From NCBI GenBank assembly GCA_021432635.1, contig MU270024.1:1314513-1378512 (forward strand): DNA of 64,000 nucleotides, written 5' to 3'. The translations under genes were made by a program, and so were the position numbers. The notes beneath the pieces were generated by a model. It made no database searches, was not told the origin of the DNA, and saw only the letters and a program-made list of their open reading frames with translations. How positions within the stretch are numbered: position 1 is the stretch's first letter; the number at the start of each line of letters is the position of its first letter. The DNA comes from Thozetella sp. PMI_491 (Eukaryota > Ascomycota > Sordariomycetes > Chaetosphaeriales > Chaetosphaeriaceae). Below are positions 33,223-45,309 of this stretch, piece by piece.

Positions 33223-34676
33223 AGTGAAGGGATTGCTGAGTGCACCAGACTTCAAAATTGGCATAGGAGAGAGAGGGTAGCGAAATTTGTGCTGCTGCGA
33301 ACTGCGCGAAACTTACCCTGGAGAAATGCCAGAGCTCGGGACTTTATAGATTCTCGCTTCACGATCAAGCTCTCTCTCTTCACAGCAATGGCGCGCATTA
33401 TGCTCTCCTCACTGCGGCGGCTGTCCTTTCAACAATTGAGTCTCATTGGCTACGTACTCCTATGTAAACGCTCTACTCACCTTCCCACAAAGTTTGAGGA
33501 GGGGGTTTCCGCCCCCCCAGTGGCTTTGGCCCCCATTGGTTTCTAACCACTTCTAGCTTATCTAATTAGATTATTGAGACTGGCAACTCACTTTTAAATG
33601 TCTAGAAGAATAGGTTATGTAATTTGACCCTATTAATGGCAAACTGTTGGAAACTAAGGAGGCGGAAACCATTTTTGCTAACTTGAGGACTCTAAGGAGT
33701 CAGGATTCTGAGGGATTAAGGACCCTGAGAGTTTCAGGATCCTGAAGGATTTTATTGCATTGGAACGACCCGAATATGGTCGAAATAATGCTCAAGATAG
33801 ACCTGAATGGTATAGCGGCTAGACGTTAGGTATTGAATGAAAAGTCCGCCTGGCTCTATAGTTGGACTAGGCGCGCTCGAAACCAGCTGGAGTACTAGAA
33901 CCTTGAACTACCTACATAGCAGTTCCAACCACGGTATACGCACAGAGCCACACGAGCCTGATCTGCAATAGAGCGGCACATCGTTGATGCCGGAAGCGAA
34001 TAGACAGGGATGAAGGAAAGTTAGAAAATGGAAATGAAACATTTAGCCCATGAAAAAGTGAAAATAGAAGGGGGATGAAGCCTCGTATCGAACAACTGAC
34101 AACGAAAGAACTAGAATTCGCGGCATGTTAGCGCGCGAGAAGGAATCGGCAGCGTAACGGCTTGCACAGGAAGACCAAAGGCTGTAAGTGTAAAGCTATT
34201 TTAGAGACTAGGAGACTAGGAGACTGGGAGCGCCACGGGGCATTTATAACTAGCCTCTAACACAGGCCCAGCGTTAGATCGCCACTACACCACACTGTCG
34301 AACATCGGTTGAGATTCCAGTGGCCTCGAAGTACTGTGGCTGCCCGTAAACCGTTCCACTTGCATCCGCTTGACGAACTTCATTGGCTCCTGCTCGCGGA
34401 AATGTTCCAAACCCGAATGAGGCGTGAAGCCGGACAATTGCCCTCAATACACACCAACGCAAAATATCGGCCCGCGTCAAACTACCCCCAAAGGGAATTT
34501 GATAAGAGTGGTGGGGGAAAAATGAGACCAGAGACACACCATCCCGTATATTTGCTTTGTGATTTGGTGTCTCTGCAGGATCCTTGGCCATGTCTCGTTA
34601 ACTCGCTTCCAATTGCCTCGTCACTTCCATCGACTGGAACCAGGCTGTCCTCTCTTTTCGTGTCATTCTATTCAAT
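33223..34676. other. intergenic, about 1.45 kb, short degenerate repeats
   Basis: Around 33685-33760 there is a degenerate GGATCCTGA-like repeat with a period near 17 bp. At about 34204-34229 the 8-mer ACTAGGAG occurs three times in tandem (last copy ACTGGGAG). No gene recognised. The last 100 bp are pyrimidine-rich, consistent with the promoter/5' UTR of the WSC gene. Confidence 0.5.
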
Positions 34677-36425
34677 ATGGCGGTCTATCCAAGATGGGCC
34701 GTAAGCTTCGTCGCTGCCGCGATGCTAGCTGAAGCCTCGCCCGATCTTGACCGCCGTGCCGCTTGCGTCTCTGATAATCTGCTGAACAAGTTTCCGCGAA
34801 CATCTAGCTCTGCCGTTCCATTCTGCCAGACTTACATTGGGGCATATGCATATCAGACGACTACCGTTACTACCGACTTCAACTCGTGCGTACCCTTCAC
34901 TCGATGGTATTTTTCTTCATAACACCCGGTCACTGACGATTGCAGAATTGTGACGGCAACGCCTACCACCACACTCTCTCCCGGGTCTTGGCTGTCGACG
35001 GCCGTTCCCGCCTCGCGCCTGTCTAGTGCATGCAGCTGTATATCTCTTTCGAAGTTGATAGAATCGGTGACTGTCTTTGTCACTACCTAAACTCCCGTCC
35101 CCAGCAATGGCAACGCTACATCGGCGTCAGCAGGACAATCGGCAACTACTTTGACGGCAGCCTCATCGGCGCCCAACAGTGCCTCATATCTCGGCTGCTA
35201 TTCTGAGCCAGCCTTCCCCGCGCGAGCTCTTTCATACCGCGTTTCGGGGACTAGCATGGATGATGACACCTGTCTCGACATCTGCAGAAAGCAGAGATAC
35301 GAGTTCGCGGGCCTTGAGTGGTCACAAGAATGCTGGCGGGATTGCTGGTGTGGGAACACGCTCTCCGGCGCCACACAGACCAATGCGAGCCAGTGTGATG
35401 CGTCCTGTTCCGTCGGAGACAGCCTGACGTGCGGCGGGACAAGGTCAATCAAATTTTACACCTTTGTGGATGCCTCAGGGGCATCGTCTGCTTTCTCTGC
35501 CGCCGCCACGAGTTCGGCTTCTGCTTCGGCTGTGCTGCCTAGTGCGACAGCGAGCTCTAGTCCAACCAGCTGCAACGCGTATCAGAGCGTCCCCACGAGC
35601 GCATACAACTGGAAATTTCGGAACAGCAATGATACATCCTTTTGGAAGTTTAGCCAAGGAACGGTCACCTACGAGCCTCTTGACAGCGACGGCTCTATGG
35701 TTATGAAGGCGTCGCTCGGCACTCTTCAGATGTCCCAAACCCGAAACGTTATCCGCGGCGCCACATACAAGGTCTCGATGCGCATCAAACTTAGTTTCGA
35801 CACTGCTTCTTTGAACTGTCAGATGTACAGCGGCCTCACTTCCCTGCAGTGGGCCCCGATCCTCAGTGCTGCGAACAACAGTGCGTGGGTAACTTATGAG
35901 AACGTCTTCTACGCCTATACGGATCTTATGACAATGTACTATTCTGTAGCTGCAGCCAAGGGCACCAGCGGTACATTTATGATCAGTGACTTCAGCATGA
36001 TACTTATCGCTCCACCCACGGAATTGCCAAGCGTAGACCCCAGCACTGAGATCGTCTACGTCGACTGGCGCAACGGAACCAGTCCAGCACCGACGCAGAA
36101 CATAACCCGCATCTATGAGTCGGTTTCGTCTCAAGTCGACTTCGTGGGACCCGTATCTCCTGGATACGGCGACGCGCCGTATGCGCAATTCGTGGATTTC
36201 GCGCCTGGCAATGAGACGAGCAGTTCTTACTATTTCACTATAGCCCAGGCCAAATTACCGGATTCGACTGCTCATTACGTTGTAAAAATGCGGTATAGAT
36301 CGGAAAAAAGCGACGGGTGCACTATGCAACTCAATTCAATTCAGTACGGTGTTGGTGAGATCGTCACAGGATGCAGTAACCGGTGGTATGAGATGACCAT
36401 GAATATCAAAAGTCCTGGCATATAA
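34677..36425 (+). CDS. secreted WSC-domain protein, possibly interrupted by a stop codon
   Basis: Exon 1, 34677..34885, encodes a signal peptide (VSFVAAAMLAEAS) and a Cys-containing start. An intron (donor GTGCGT, CTGACGATTGCAG acceptor) leads to 34946 onward, Thr/Ser-rich. One frame then runs to 36425 except for TAA at 35088-35090 (VFVTT-stop-TPVPSNGN). The WSC domain follows (SYLGCYSEPAFPARALSYRV ... CLDICRKQRYEFAGLEW ... CWCGN ... CGGTRSIKFY), then a Ser-rich linker and a carbohydrate-binding-like beta domain with Cys. Either CAA became TAA (nonsense), or a short, weak 51-nt intron (GTTGAT donor at 35054, acceptor at 35104) removes it in frame. WSC proteins bind wall glycans. Confidence 0.75.
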
Positions 36426-36662
36426 GTCACACGGGTACTGGCCGATATATCAGGTAAGCAACATCTCACTTCTATAGCTGAGCGTAACACTACGAGGTGA
36501 TGCTAATGCTTAAACTATCAACGCGACAATTGCTATAGCTAACACTCCGCTGCTTACTTGTCCTGGTATCTGAAGCAGTGCAATTTTATTTTCTAAACTG
36601 AGTATTAGCAGCTATGGGAATCTCTGGGCGATTAAGTAATTGAGAATTTCAATTTTGTCGAA

Positions 36663-37543
36663 TTAGCTCTCATGCAACCAGAACCTGAACCAGCTAGTAG
36701 CGGCCGCTTTTGCCCTCAGCATCGCCTGATACTCCGCTTCATTCTTGCTGTCTCCTCGAACTGCGAATGCGTGCTCGACGCCGGGGAAATGTTGATAATC
36801 ATAGGGTATGCTCAAGGTTGGAATCACTTGGTTTGCGTACTGCTTCAACTCCGGGGTGAACTGAGGATCGATCTCGGGCGCGAGCACTTGGACGGGAACA
36901 CGGACGTTGTCGATTTCACCTTTCTCCAAAAGAGATGGGTGGGCCGTAGAAATACAGGCGACCAAATTTTCACTGGTCTTCGCGCCAAGTCGGAACACTG
37001 CCCATCCGCCGAAACAGAACCCGAGGGCGCCAACGCGCTTGTATTGAGACTTTAGGGCTTTAGCGCATTCGAATATTTCGGCTGTACGAGTTTCTTTACT
37101 GTTGCGTCGCATGAATGCCGGCAGGTCTAACTTGGACCGCTGTGTTGCGTCTAGGAGGATGGTTGGGTCGATGATCTCTCCGCCGAAGCTGTTGTGTCTG
37201 ATTAGAACTGATGGCATATAACTGGCAAAGGTGAGGCCACATATGGCCAATCGGCTCCATCCATAGGTGATGGAGACCAATGCAGAAGGGAACCAAGGAC
37301 GAGAAAAAGAGGCACCACTAACAAGTCCGGTACGTAAACAGTGGCCCCAACCTCTCTCGCATAGGCATCCGCCAATATCCTGATATTCCGAAAGGTCCAC
37401 CCGAAGAGGTCATGGATCAATAGGATAGCAGCATCGGGATTGTTTCCAGTGACATAGGTGTTGTTATTTGCCAGGGTTTGTTCTTTGCCCTGGGGAGTGC
37501 CCTGCCAAAGGGCACCTTCAACACAGCATTCAGAAACTGGCAT
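36663..37543 (-). CDS. dienelactone hydrolase family protein, 248 aa
   Basis: Exons 37543..37323 and 37188..36663. The 134-nt intron (GTTAGT donor) joins VYVPD-FFGGEII, the expected family sequence. Catalytic triad: Cys132 in GFCFGG, Asp181 in APEIDPQF and His213 in GVEHAF. It is an alpha/beta hydrolase that in aromatic catabolism opens dienelactones or related lactones, with no signal peptide and so cytosolic. It is the first member, by position, of the metabolic group reaching to 53.1 kb. Two TCCCGAG words lie about 190-240 bp upstream. An alternative role in detoxification or secondary-metabolite tailoring cannot be excluded. Confidence 0.93.
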
Positions 37544-38561
37544 TTTAGATCCAAGACCTTATAATTAAATGGTGTAGCACTATAATCCACTGCCCACAGA
37601 GAAGGAAGAGATAAAAATTTGTAGTCCATGTAAAATTCCATTCTCAAAACTTAGAGAACCTTTGGAGAGCTTCGGATCGCGGTATCACCTGTCGTATCGC
37701 AGTGAGTAGGTAAACGGAGCCGGAGCTCTCTGGTCCCGAGCTATTGCACACCCTCGGTTCGGTAGCTCCTAACGCGTCCCGAGAGGGTGAATGCCCAGCC
37801 ATCGGCAAATCAGCCCTTGACCAGCCCGATTAGCTCATCGTGACCATTATCTTCGGAAACCATGAAGTAGTCATGGCTTATGCTCTATGGCCTCGCTTGT
37901 ACTTCTTGTATTACTTGATCGGGCCTCTATCTAGTACTAGCGTGACTTAGCTCCGACCTAGGTAGCCGGGTTCTCGGCTTGCCAAATTACTTGGTGGTCT
38001 CGGAGCTTGGGCCGGTCTCGTAGACACAGAGGCTCTCTGCTGTTTGCACTTGACATCTTCTGGACCAATGAAAGGCCCCACCCGGCCTCCGAATTGCTTA
38101 CTTCTTATTGGCTCTATTTCCCACTAGTTTCGGTGAATTCGGGGCACTACCACGGTCTCCGGGATCAAACTTGGCCGCGTATTCGGATGAGTGATTCCGC
38201 ATTCCGTTGCCCCACCCCGACCACAACGATCATAGCACGGCCGACCGGTTCTGCTCGAGCTCGAACAGACATTTCGCTGTTGAACCCCGCCACCCCTCGG
38301 ATCGATCAGAACAGGGTAGTTGTTTTAGTTTAACAGAAGGCGCATGGTGGCCGCATCTATGCAGTGTTCAATGGGTCAGGCGGTTCTAGAACCGCCTATG
38401 AGCAGATGCACTGGCCATTGGGAGGGCTAGACGACGGGATATTATAGAGACAAGCAGAAATATGCGTTAAACAAAAGAATCATTTCCTACAGCTGGTTGA
38501 TGTATCACCTCAAATCTGCTCTATAGGCTGTCCTGACCAAGCTTCACCTCTTCTCCAATCC
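37544..38561. promoter_or_regulatory. intergenic/promoter, about 1 kb
   Basis: No coding sequence supported. It contains TCCCGAG at 37734-37740 and 37777-37783, upstream of the dienelactone hydrolase gene. The same core recurs near two other genes of the group. Confidence 0.45.
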
Positions 38562-39371
38562 CTAACCTGATCTTATGTAGAGAGAGCAGTCCTCGACTTG
38601 CTTGACCCACAAATTCCACGGTCGTTCAACCGACCATTTTGTCATTTCTGCACTTGCTTCGGCTTCTTCCTCAGACAGATATCTGATGCCCAGGGTAGAA
38701 TTGTCTGCCTCATGGCCTGTGCCTAAGTATGCCGCTCGCAGTGTCAGAGATGTCGTTTGGATTGCGGCATTTTTTTGCGTATATACTGCACGCAACACTG
38801 CTTTCTCTATGCTGTCTGCCGCAACAGTAAATCCGTGCCCACGCATAAGAACCACCGGTGCATTATTGACGAACAAAGCCGCGAGAGCGGCTCCGAGGTG
38901 CTCGTTCCGGACTAGCATATCGGGAAGGTCGCCTGCTTTGAGGTGGTCTGACGCATCGAACACGGAGCATCCTGCTGCTCCGAGAAACCCAGCCATATGA
39001 TAACATGGTTTTAGAGGTACTCCAGAAATTGTATAAGGAACTACTGCCTCTGAATGGCTGTGAATAACCGCATGAACATCCGGATGATGCTTGTAGATCT
39101 CAGAGTGGATCATTCTTTCAACGAAGCCCTTTGCAGAGGAGGGAGCGACTGGCTCTGCGTCCTCAACTCTGTACTCGATAAGGTGGTCTGGTGAACTGAT
39201 GGTTGCCGGTGCCATGTTGCGAGACATAACAAACACCTGAGGATTGAAAGGATGTCGAAACGAAAGATGACCGTATGCGTCGAGAACGTTGTGGTAGTGT
39301 AAGATATGAGACCCGTTGATGAACTTTCTATGCAATTCTTGCAACACAGCGTCTTTGCTCATCGAATCCAT
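38562..39371 (-). CDS. class II aldolase/adducin-domain protein, 269 aa
   Basis: Single exon, ATG at 39371. The fold signature is clear: YGHLSFRHP (31-41), Glu91 in HSEIYKHHPDVHAV, zinc ligands His104 and His106 (IHSHSE), and His179 in LMRGHGF. It resembles the aldolase / sugar-acid phosphate decarboxylase group (fuculose-1-phosphate aldolase, 3-oxo-tetronate-4-phosphate decarboxylase). Fungal copies often sit in metabolite clusters. Zinc-dependent retro-aldol or decarboxylation is the likely chemistry; the substrate is unknown. Cytosolic. Flanked by the dienelactone hydrolase and the questin-oxidase-like gene, all on the minus strand. Confidence 0.92.
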   Translation of the reverse strand: MDSMSKDAVLQELHRKFINGSHILHYHNVLDAYGHLSFRHPFNPQVFVMSRNMAPATISSPDHLIEYRVEDAEPVAPSSAKGFVERMIHSEIYKHHPDVHAVIHSHSEAVVPYTISGVPLKPCYHMAGFLGAAGCSVFDASDHLKAGDLPDMLVRNEHLGAALAALFVNNAPVVLMRGHGFTVAADSIEKAVLRAVYTQKNAAIQTTSLTLRAAYLGTGHEADNSTLGIRYLSEEEAEASAEMTKWSVERPWNLWVKQVEDCSLYIRSG

Positions 39372-40659
39372 TGTGAGCCGTGGAGCGGAGAAATCTGAAT
39401 GCCGGACTTTGAAGGTTGAGGGGAATTGAACGAAGACTTCAAGTGCAGAGGGTTTGCGACGTGGGCGGAAGAGTGCTGGGTCCGTTCAGAGATCTTCGTA
39501 TTAAAACCCCAACTGACAGGCAGGTCAATAGCGGCTGGCTACGGGCGAGACGCTTGAAAAGAGCAATGATCGTCTTGAGAAAATGGCAATTTAGGTAGCT
39601 GGTCCTAAACGCATCTGTCGGACACTAGCCTCTCTTGCAAGCTTTACGGAGCTTCAGGCCCCGACTTCACGGAAGCCTTATCCGCCGATAGCCGAGAATG
39701 ATCGCTTTAAGGGCCGGAACCGAGTAGGAAGGCCATTAACTAGCCCGTGTGGCTGTCTCTTGATTAAGAAGTCAGCAAGCTAGCGAGTCTACTATGGCGT
39801 CTGCCTCAAGGTAGCTCAGGAGAGATGCATTAGGGAGGAGATGGTCACTCCGTCAGATCGTCTCTTCCGGTGGGCACTGTCCTCCTGGGAGTACTCGAAT
39901 GTAGGGAGGCCCGTAGAATGGAGCAGAATTTCTCCTTCGCCCAGAAGGGACACCTCTAAGATCAAACTGTCAAGTGTTTTCATACGAGACGACTAGGTGG
40001 CTTGAACCGGCCACAACGGTCTGGTAGAAGATATATGACCTAAATAGGGGCAAGCCGACTGGTGGATAAGACGACCGTCAATTGACCGGGACGCGCTCTA
40101 AAGCGTCTCCGTGGTGGGACACTATCCGGCAAATTGATTTTCTAATTCGGCCGCAAGTTTCTGAGTAATAACCTACAGGATTCATTCCTCCATATTAAAC
40201 TCGCTGGCACAGCTCGCTCCTAGATTCCCCACACGCACAGGCTCCTGGCCATCAGGTTTCCCCCCACAATTCACGTCGCTGGGCATGGCTGTCGACGAAG
40301 GCCTGCGGGTGAACAAGAAGAGGTTGAGGTGCCACCGCAGGTGGTATCATCCTTTTCGGCGGCTGTCTTCTTCAGCCTGTCTCTTTTAAATAAGGCTACG
40401 CATCCCATATTACAGCGAAAAGCCTATCGGCCTAGGCCGCTTCAAATACCCAAGTAACTTCGCCTATTTTGGCTTGTTTTATGAAATGCGCAATATTTGA
40501 GACTCCAAGCATTGTACCTAAATAGGCAAATCTACTTGAACGATCACTGGAAGAGACTGTGCGAAGATTCATTAACCCAGCGCTGTAGCAGAGAGATCAC
40601 ATTGGCGCAAGCGCTATATCAGTTATATTACCAAAATGGCCATTCTATCTCCCGTCCTT
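39372..40659. other. intergenic, about 1.3 kb
   Basis: Promoter of the aldolase gene and 3' flank of the questin-oxidase-like gene. No further coding signal or obvious repeat. Confidence 0.5.
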
Positions 40660-42143
40660 TCACGCAGTAACAATCCCGTCCCTACTAGGAAGGAATCCCA
40701 TCACTCCTTCTCCAAAACCTTCCCATCCTTTGAAGCCAGAAACGAACTTTACTGCCGCTTTGAGGTAGAACCCGTCTTTCTCTCCGTATGTGTCGGCAAA
40801 CGACCTGAGGCCCCGGACGACTTTGAAGAAATGTTCGTCTATGGCCCATTTGTTCCTCAGAGCATTCTCAGTAACCCAATTCCAGTCGCGACCAGCGAGT
40901 GCAAATTCATTAATAGTACTAGCGTTGACTTCCCGCCTGAATTGAAGGACATAAATAAGGATCGTATAGAGGCCGTATTGGCGGAGCAAGGAAAGATGGG
41001 ACCCCTTGGAGAAGTTTGGGAGCAGGACTCGATACGCATGCGCCGCTGTCAGTATGTGTGCGTAGAAGAAGTCATACTTGAACTCTGGGTAGCCGGACCC
41101 AAGAGCCACGAGTACCGATGCGTCACAAATGTGCTCCATCGTCTGGGCAGCATCACCGATCTGCCAGGCGTTCCAGTGTTCGGTAGTGGCATCGTAGGCT
41201 TCTTTTAGTACTAAGTCGTAATTGACTGTCCCGGGAGACTTGACCACGCCATCAAACCTGTTGTCTTGCTTGACGCGAAGGAGAACTTCCAGGAGGGAGT
41301 TGGTCTTGTAGGTTGAGTTGTCCGAGGGCTCGTTATCTATAAGTTTGTGGAAGTTGGCGTACTCCGTGCACGCAAGGCTGAGTCCCTGTGCCGCTATCTC
41401 TTCCATCTGGAACTCATATGCATAGGCAAGATGAATCACAGGGTGAGCAACTTCCCATTTTTAGCAAACGCGAATCTTAAAGCACAACGTAGCAAGAGCC
41501 CGATGAAACTTACGGCCACCCAAGAAACCGTTAACTACCGGTTCATTCCCAGAGAAGAGATATTTCTCGACAACTTTCTTCCAGTCACCACCGTTCTTGT
41601 GAGTCTCTTCATCGAACAGGTCCACAAATGCGATAGTGTATCTGCAAAAACACTGTGAGCTCTGAACATCAAATCCACAAACGGGTCAGGGGGTTGGGGG
41701 GTGGAGCGGCAGGTGACGCACGCTTTATCTTGTAGATGTTCTCTCCAGCTAGATTCTAACGATATGCCGCCTCTGACGAAGGTCTCATCAATAGGTGCCA
41801 AAGTTTTGATAATATGATCGTAAGTCTCCTTCAGCTGCTCTATACCTGCACCTAGGGCATAAGCGGATCCGACGAGCTATTCGAGGGTCAGGTCTCATGT
41901 TCCCCTGCCCGAATTGGAGACTATTGTTCTTACATGCGGCAAATGGCTGTGGAGAATGAGTTGGGGATTTCTCAGCGGAGCTACGGCAGAGTGTCCTTCT
42001 TGAATAAGTTTTCGGAAGGTCTGGGTGCGCTCGTCGTGCAATTTAGTCGTATCATATGGACGAACAGGCTCAAGGACTGTCTTGAGCGTGGGCTGCGGAA
42101 GACGGACGCTGTCATTCGCATTGCTGGTCGCCGTATTTGCCAT
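40660..42143 (-). CDS. questin-oxidase-like Baeyer-Villiger enzyme, 427 aa
   Basis: Four exons: 42143..41934, 41876..41722, 41641..41514 and 41450..40660. Introns are 57, 80 and 63 nt with good GT..AG ends, and all phases agree. Family landmarks are LPHLVGSAYALGAGIEQL, VNGFLGGLAHPVIHLAYAYE, KWAIDEHFFKVVRGLRSFAD and the C-terminal FYLKAAVKFVSGFKGWEGFG. The family (questin oxidase-like, DUF4243) includes GedK-type enzymes that open anthraquinone rings by Baeyer-Villiger oxidation in polyketide pathways. No flavin fold is visible, which is usual for this family. No polyketide synthase is present in the window, so the substrate is either a simple aromatic or a product made elsewhere. Confidence 0.9.
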
Positions 42144-43661
42144 TTTGTATCACATCAGGGTAGTTCCCAATATAGCCGAGCCTCGATGAGTGAGAAGAGT
42201 AGCTTACAGGCAAGTCTATATTTATGCTTGTCTTCCTGCCCTAGCGTGTTGCGGGGTGCTGACCGGAAGTTTCATCCAGAGGCACTATTCTACGTCATCT
42301 GGATCGGCTCCTCGCGGTCCCGCTCGCCGCGGGACCATGATTACAATGGTAAGTGCCAGTACGGCAGCAATTTACTAATTCTCATGCTCTCGTAGGGCGA
42401 TGAGCGGCGAATCGCTGCCCCGTTCTCCGCCCGGTAAAGGGCGAGCATGCGATGGATTAGTGCACTTTCGGTAAGATTGGGAATGAGCCCCGGGGACTCG
42501 GAAGGTGCATCAGCACGGTCAACGTTTGTCCCGTAAAACCACCGGAACCAGTGCCCCGAGTCCCGACCCTACGGCACGCTAACCCCGAGCTTCTCCACGT
42601 GTGGGGACACGGAGTAGTTTATTAGGTGGGCCTACGGATGTAATATCGTAGGATGGTCCTATGGGATGTTCGCATTCGTGCCTATGCTCCCTTCGTTGTA
42701 GTGGGATAGAATCGCAATTCTAAACCTAGAGGGGAAATCCTCAGAGTAACCTTGACGTCTTTGTGGAGGAGAATATACGAGCGCTGCATAGCACAACATC
42801 CTCTCTCGCCCTGTTTAGTGGGTCTGCCTTTGGCTATTCCGCATGCCCACTAAATAAGGGCGTCCTCTAATCGTGTGGCTATACTCGTCTGCTGCTATCC
42901 TGAAACTAGTAATAGTTCTATGGGAAATCGTCGATATGGCAGGCGGTGATACAAAAGTTGTCGCTAAAGTGACCCCATCAGCTGGAAACAACGAACAGCT
43001 CTCCGAGTTACCCCAAAATGGATGAAATTAAACAACGTGCGCTGTGAGCTAGCAGTATCCTGGGCTAGTTGATTCCAACGTTGATCACAAATGACAAATT
43101 GTCTCCATGCTCCGATATGCAGGCTTAGATGTCCCATATAGTTCCAGGGACTCCAAGAAACCGAATGAAAAAAAAACTCCCATATTTGTCTTGCCTCAAC
43201 ATATCCCGGCTGTCCTACGACAATTGAGATTTCAGCCTCATAATAACCCTTTTGAGGTGCTCAGAACAGTGAAGAATAGAAGTCCGTCAGGCTCCATGCT
43301 ACAAAAGGCCAATTGAGGTAGTGTGTTACCAGTTGGAAGGCATTCTAGAGCCAGGAAACCCGGTCTACTATAGCAAGTGATATGCACCGCCAAACAGAAT
43401 AGCACTTCACTGATCTTGTGATCACTCATTTGCCTCTATTTATCGAGGCCAATCAGTTTAGGACTCATTGTCCGTACAGGCACATGTTCAGGGGTCGTCA
43501 CCCAAGTGTGTCGTATCATACATAGCATTCTGGACTGTGTCCTGTTTCACATAAATACCATCGATTCAATCAAATCCCACACTTCGAAGGCTGGAACGGC
43601 TGAGGCTGGAGACATCAGAGATGCACGTTGGGCAAATGTTGGGTGGTGACAGTGAATTTGA
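42144..43661. promoter_or_regulatory. intergenic/promoter, about 1.5 kb
   Basis: No gene supported. GGACTCGG at 42494-42501 and CCGAGTCC at 42556-42563 form an inverted pair about 350-420 bp upstream of the questin-oxidase-like start. A 14-bp hairpin-like inverted repeat (CCCTGTTTAGTGGG / CCCACTAAATAAGGG) lies at 42809-42860. Confidence 0.45.
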
Positions 43662-44684
43662 TTATAGATATCCGGCTTCGGTATAGTACCGTCGAGCTGC
43701 TGGGTGGAGAGGCACTGATGTTTGTGCCATTTTCTTGGGATCAAGAGGGTAGGTAAGGGGACTTCGCTCTGGTGGTAGGTGATGGTATTGTCCCTCGAGA
43801 GCGTCTCTTGTCTCAACCAAGCACCACGTCAAGAGGTACGCAATATCGTCCGGGAGATCGTCACGGACCAGGACGACAAAATCGGCGAAGTCAAGGCTAT
43901 GTAATGGCTGCGACAGGGACTTCCAGAAGCCTGCAGGAAGAGGTTCAACATTCGGATTGGCTTCGCCGGGATGGTCTTCCATAAACTTGGCAAGAGCAGC
44001 TGGCTCTGCGGGCAAGGGGATGAACTCTTGCCCCTCAATGACTCTTTGCCACCATGGCGTCATGATAGCCTCCTGGAGAAGAGCGTCGGCCTCTCCGCTT
44101 AGCACCAAAGCGATCGCCTGTTCAGGGCGGTGGGCTGTGACAATTGAGCCTCCCCAAGACTCGATCTCCTCCTCGCTGATGCCATGGCTGCGGAGGAATG
44201 CGTAGGCGACGTGGCCAATGAAATTTGTGCCATCGTTAGTAGACGTAGCAAGGCGTATCTTCGGCTTCTTAGCACGAAGCTCCTCGAACGAGCGGATCTC
44301 GTACTTTGGGTGAATTGCAAAGACCATGCGGTCGTTTTGGGGTAACACACCGAGGGCGCGGAGGGTTGGCATTGGCCCAAACTGAGCAAAGAGCCCCTTG
44401 CCCTCAAGAGCTGTCGACAAAAGGTGAGCTGGCGTTGCAATAGCCAGCTGCACTCGGCCGTTGAACACATTGGTAACCGAGTCGACCCCCCCGTGCCGCA
44501 TGTTCCAGATGGCGACCTGCGACTCTGGCCCTGCGCGGTCGCAGAACTGCTGGGTAAGCCAAGAGCAGATTCTGTGAAAGTTGGCCATGCCCCAATCCCC
44601 TTGAAAATTGAGGGTCACCGACCGCTCCAGTCGTGGTCCCCCAAGGCTCAGCTTTTGCATCTTCTCCACGTCAATAGTGGCCAT
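43662..44684 (-). CDS. TAXI-family solute-binding-like protein without signal peptide, 340 aa
   Basis: Single exon, ATG at 44684. The protein has the periplasmic-binding fold of bacterial TRAP-TAXI receptors: MRHGGVDSVTNVFNGRVQLA near residue 65, SFEELRAKKPKIRLATSTND near 140, then the alternate lobe, ending PLHPAARRYYTEAGYL, a typical TAXI C-terminus. In bacteria these bind a small acid in the periplasm and deliver it to a membrane permease. Here the N-terminus is hydrophilic (MATIDVEKMQKLSLGG), so it should stay in the cytosol, and no TRAP permease gene is nearby. A role as substrate sensor, carrier or enzyme for the neighbouring pathway is inference. Bacterial origin by transfer is possible. 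Confidence 0.88.
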   Translation of the reverse strand: MATIDVEKMQKLSLGGPRLERSVTLNFQGDWGMANFHRICSWLTQQFCDRAGPESQVAIWNMRHGGVDSVTNVFNGRVQLAIATPAHLLSTALEGKGLFAQFGPMPTLRALGVLPQNDRMVFAIHPKYEIRSFEELRAKKPKIRLATSTNDGTNFIGHVAYAFLRSHGISEEEIESWGGSIVTAHRPEQAIALVLSGEADALLQEAIMTPWWQRVIEGQEFIPLPAEPAALAKFMEDHPGEANPNVEPLPAGFWKSLSQPLHSLDFADFVVLVRDDLPDDIAYLLTWCLVETRDALEGQYHHLPPERSPLTYPLDPKKMAQTSVPLHPAARRYYTEAGYL

Positions 44685-45309
44685 GGTAAGTTTCTATCAG
44701 TGTTTTAAAACTTAGGTGAGAAAGTGGCTAGATGAATGATGTCTGGTTATATGTTACGGTAACTGCGGTACGAGTCTAGAGCGCTTACAGTTAATTCCCC
44801 CTACCAACAGGAGGGGAGCGATGTTTTTGTAGTTTAATCAGCTACTCTTCAAAACGCCCGCTAAATGGACCCCGTATCCACGGCCCGCTACACCCCCCTG
44901 GGAGAAAATCTGGGGCGGCTCTAGCAGTTGTGCGGACTCCGGTTGCTGCAGCCGCCGAAGTCACGGGCGGGGCCACCGAGCGTTCGGAAGAGACTTGGTC
45001 CAACCGCAGAAGCCGGCGCAGGCCCTGTCCTCCTAGCTCCGAAGTTAGTAATGCAGTGTGGCTCCAACATACTACGGAAGACAGAGTCCACTACGACGCG
45101 CAAGACATATGCCACTTGAGATGAGTAGCCAAAAGAGTCGGCCTGCGGAGGGGTATTGACGGAGATAGGATTATTGTCTCCTGGGAGCAATCTACAATTG
45201 GGAAGAAGACAGGACAATCTTCCGAATTATGATCCTAAGCGGACAGCTCTCACTCAGCACCACAATATCCAAGATAATTAGCTAGCACATAAGGGCGAAA
45301 TACACCAGG
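44685..45309. other. intergenic, about 0.6 kb
   Basis: Between two minus-strand genes. It contains the TAXI gene promoter and no other supported feature. Confidence 0.5.

Noticed and set aside
33800-33885. possible tRNA-like segment (A-box- and B-box-like words)
   Set aside because: I could not pair acceptor, anticodon and T arms; no CCA-side match, so not reported as a tRNA.
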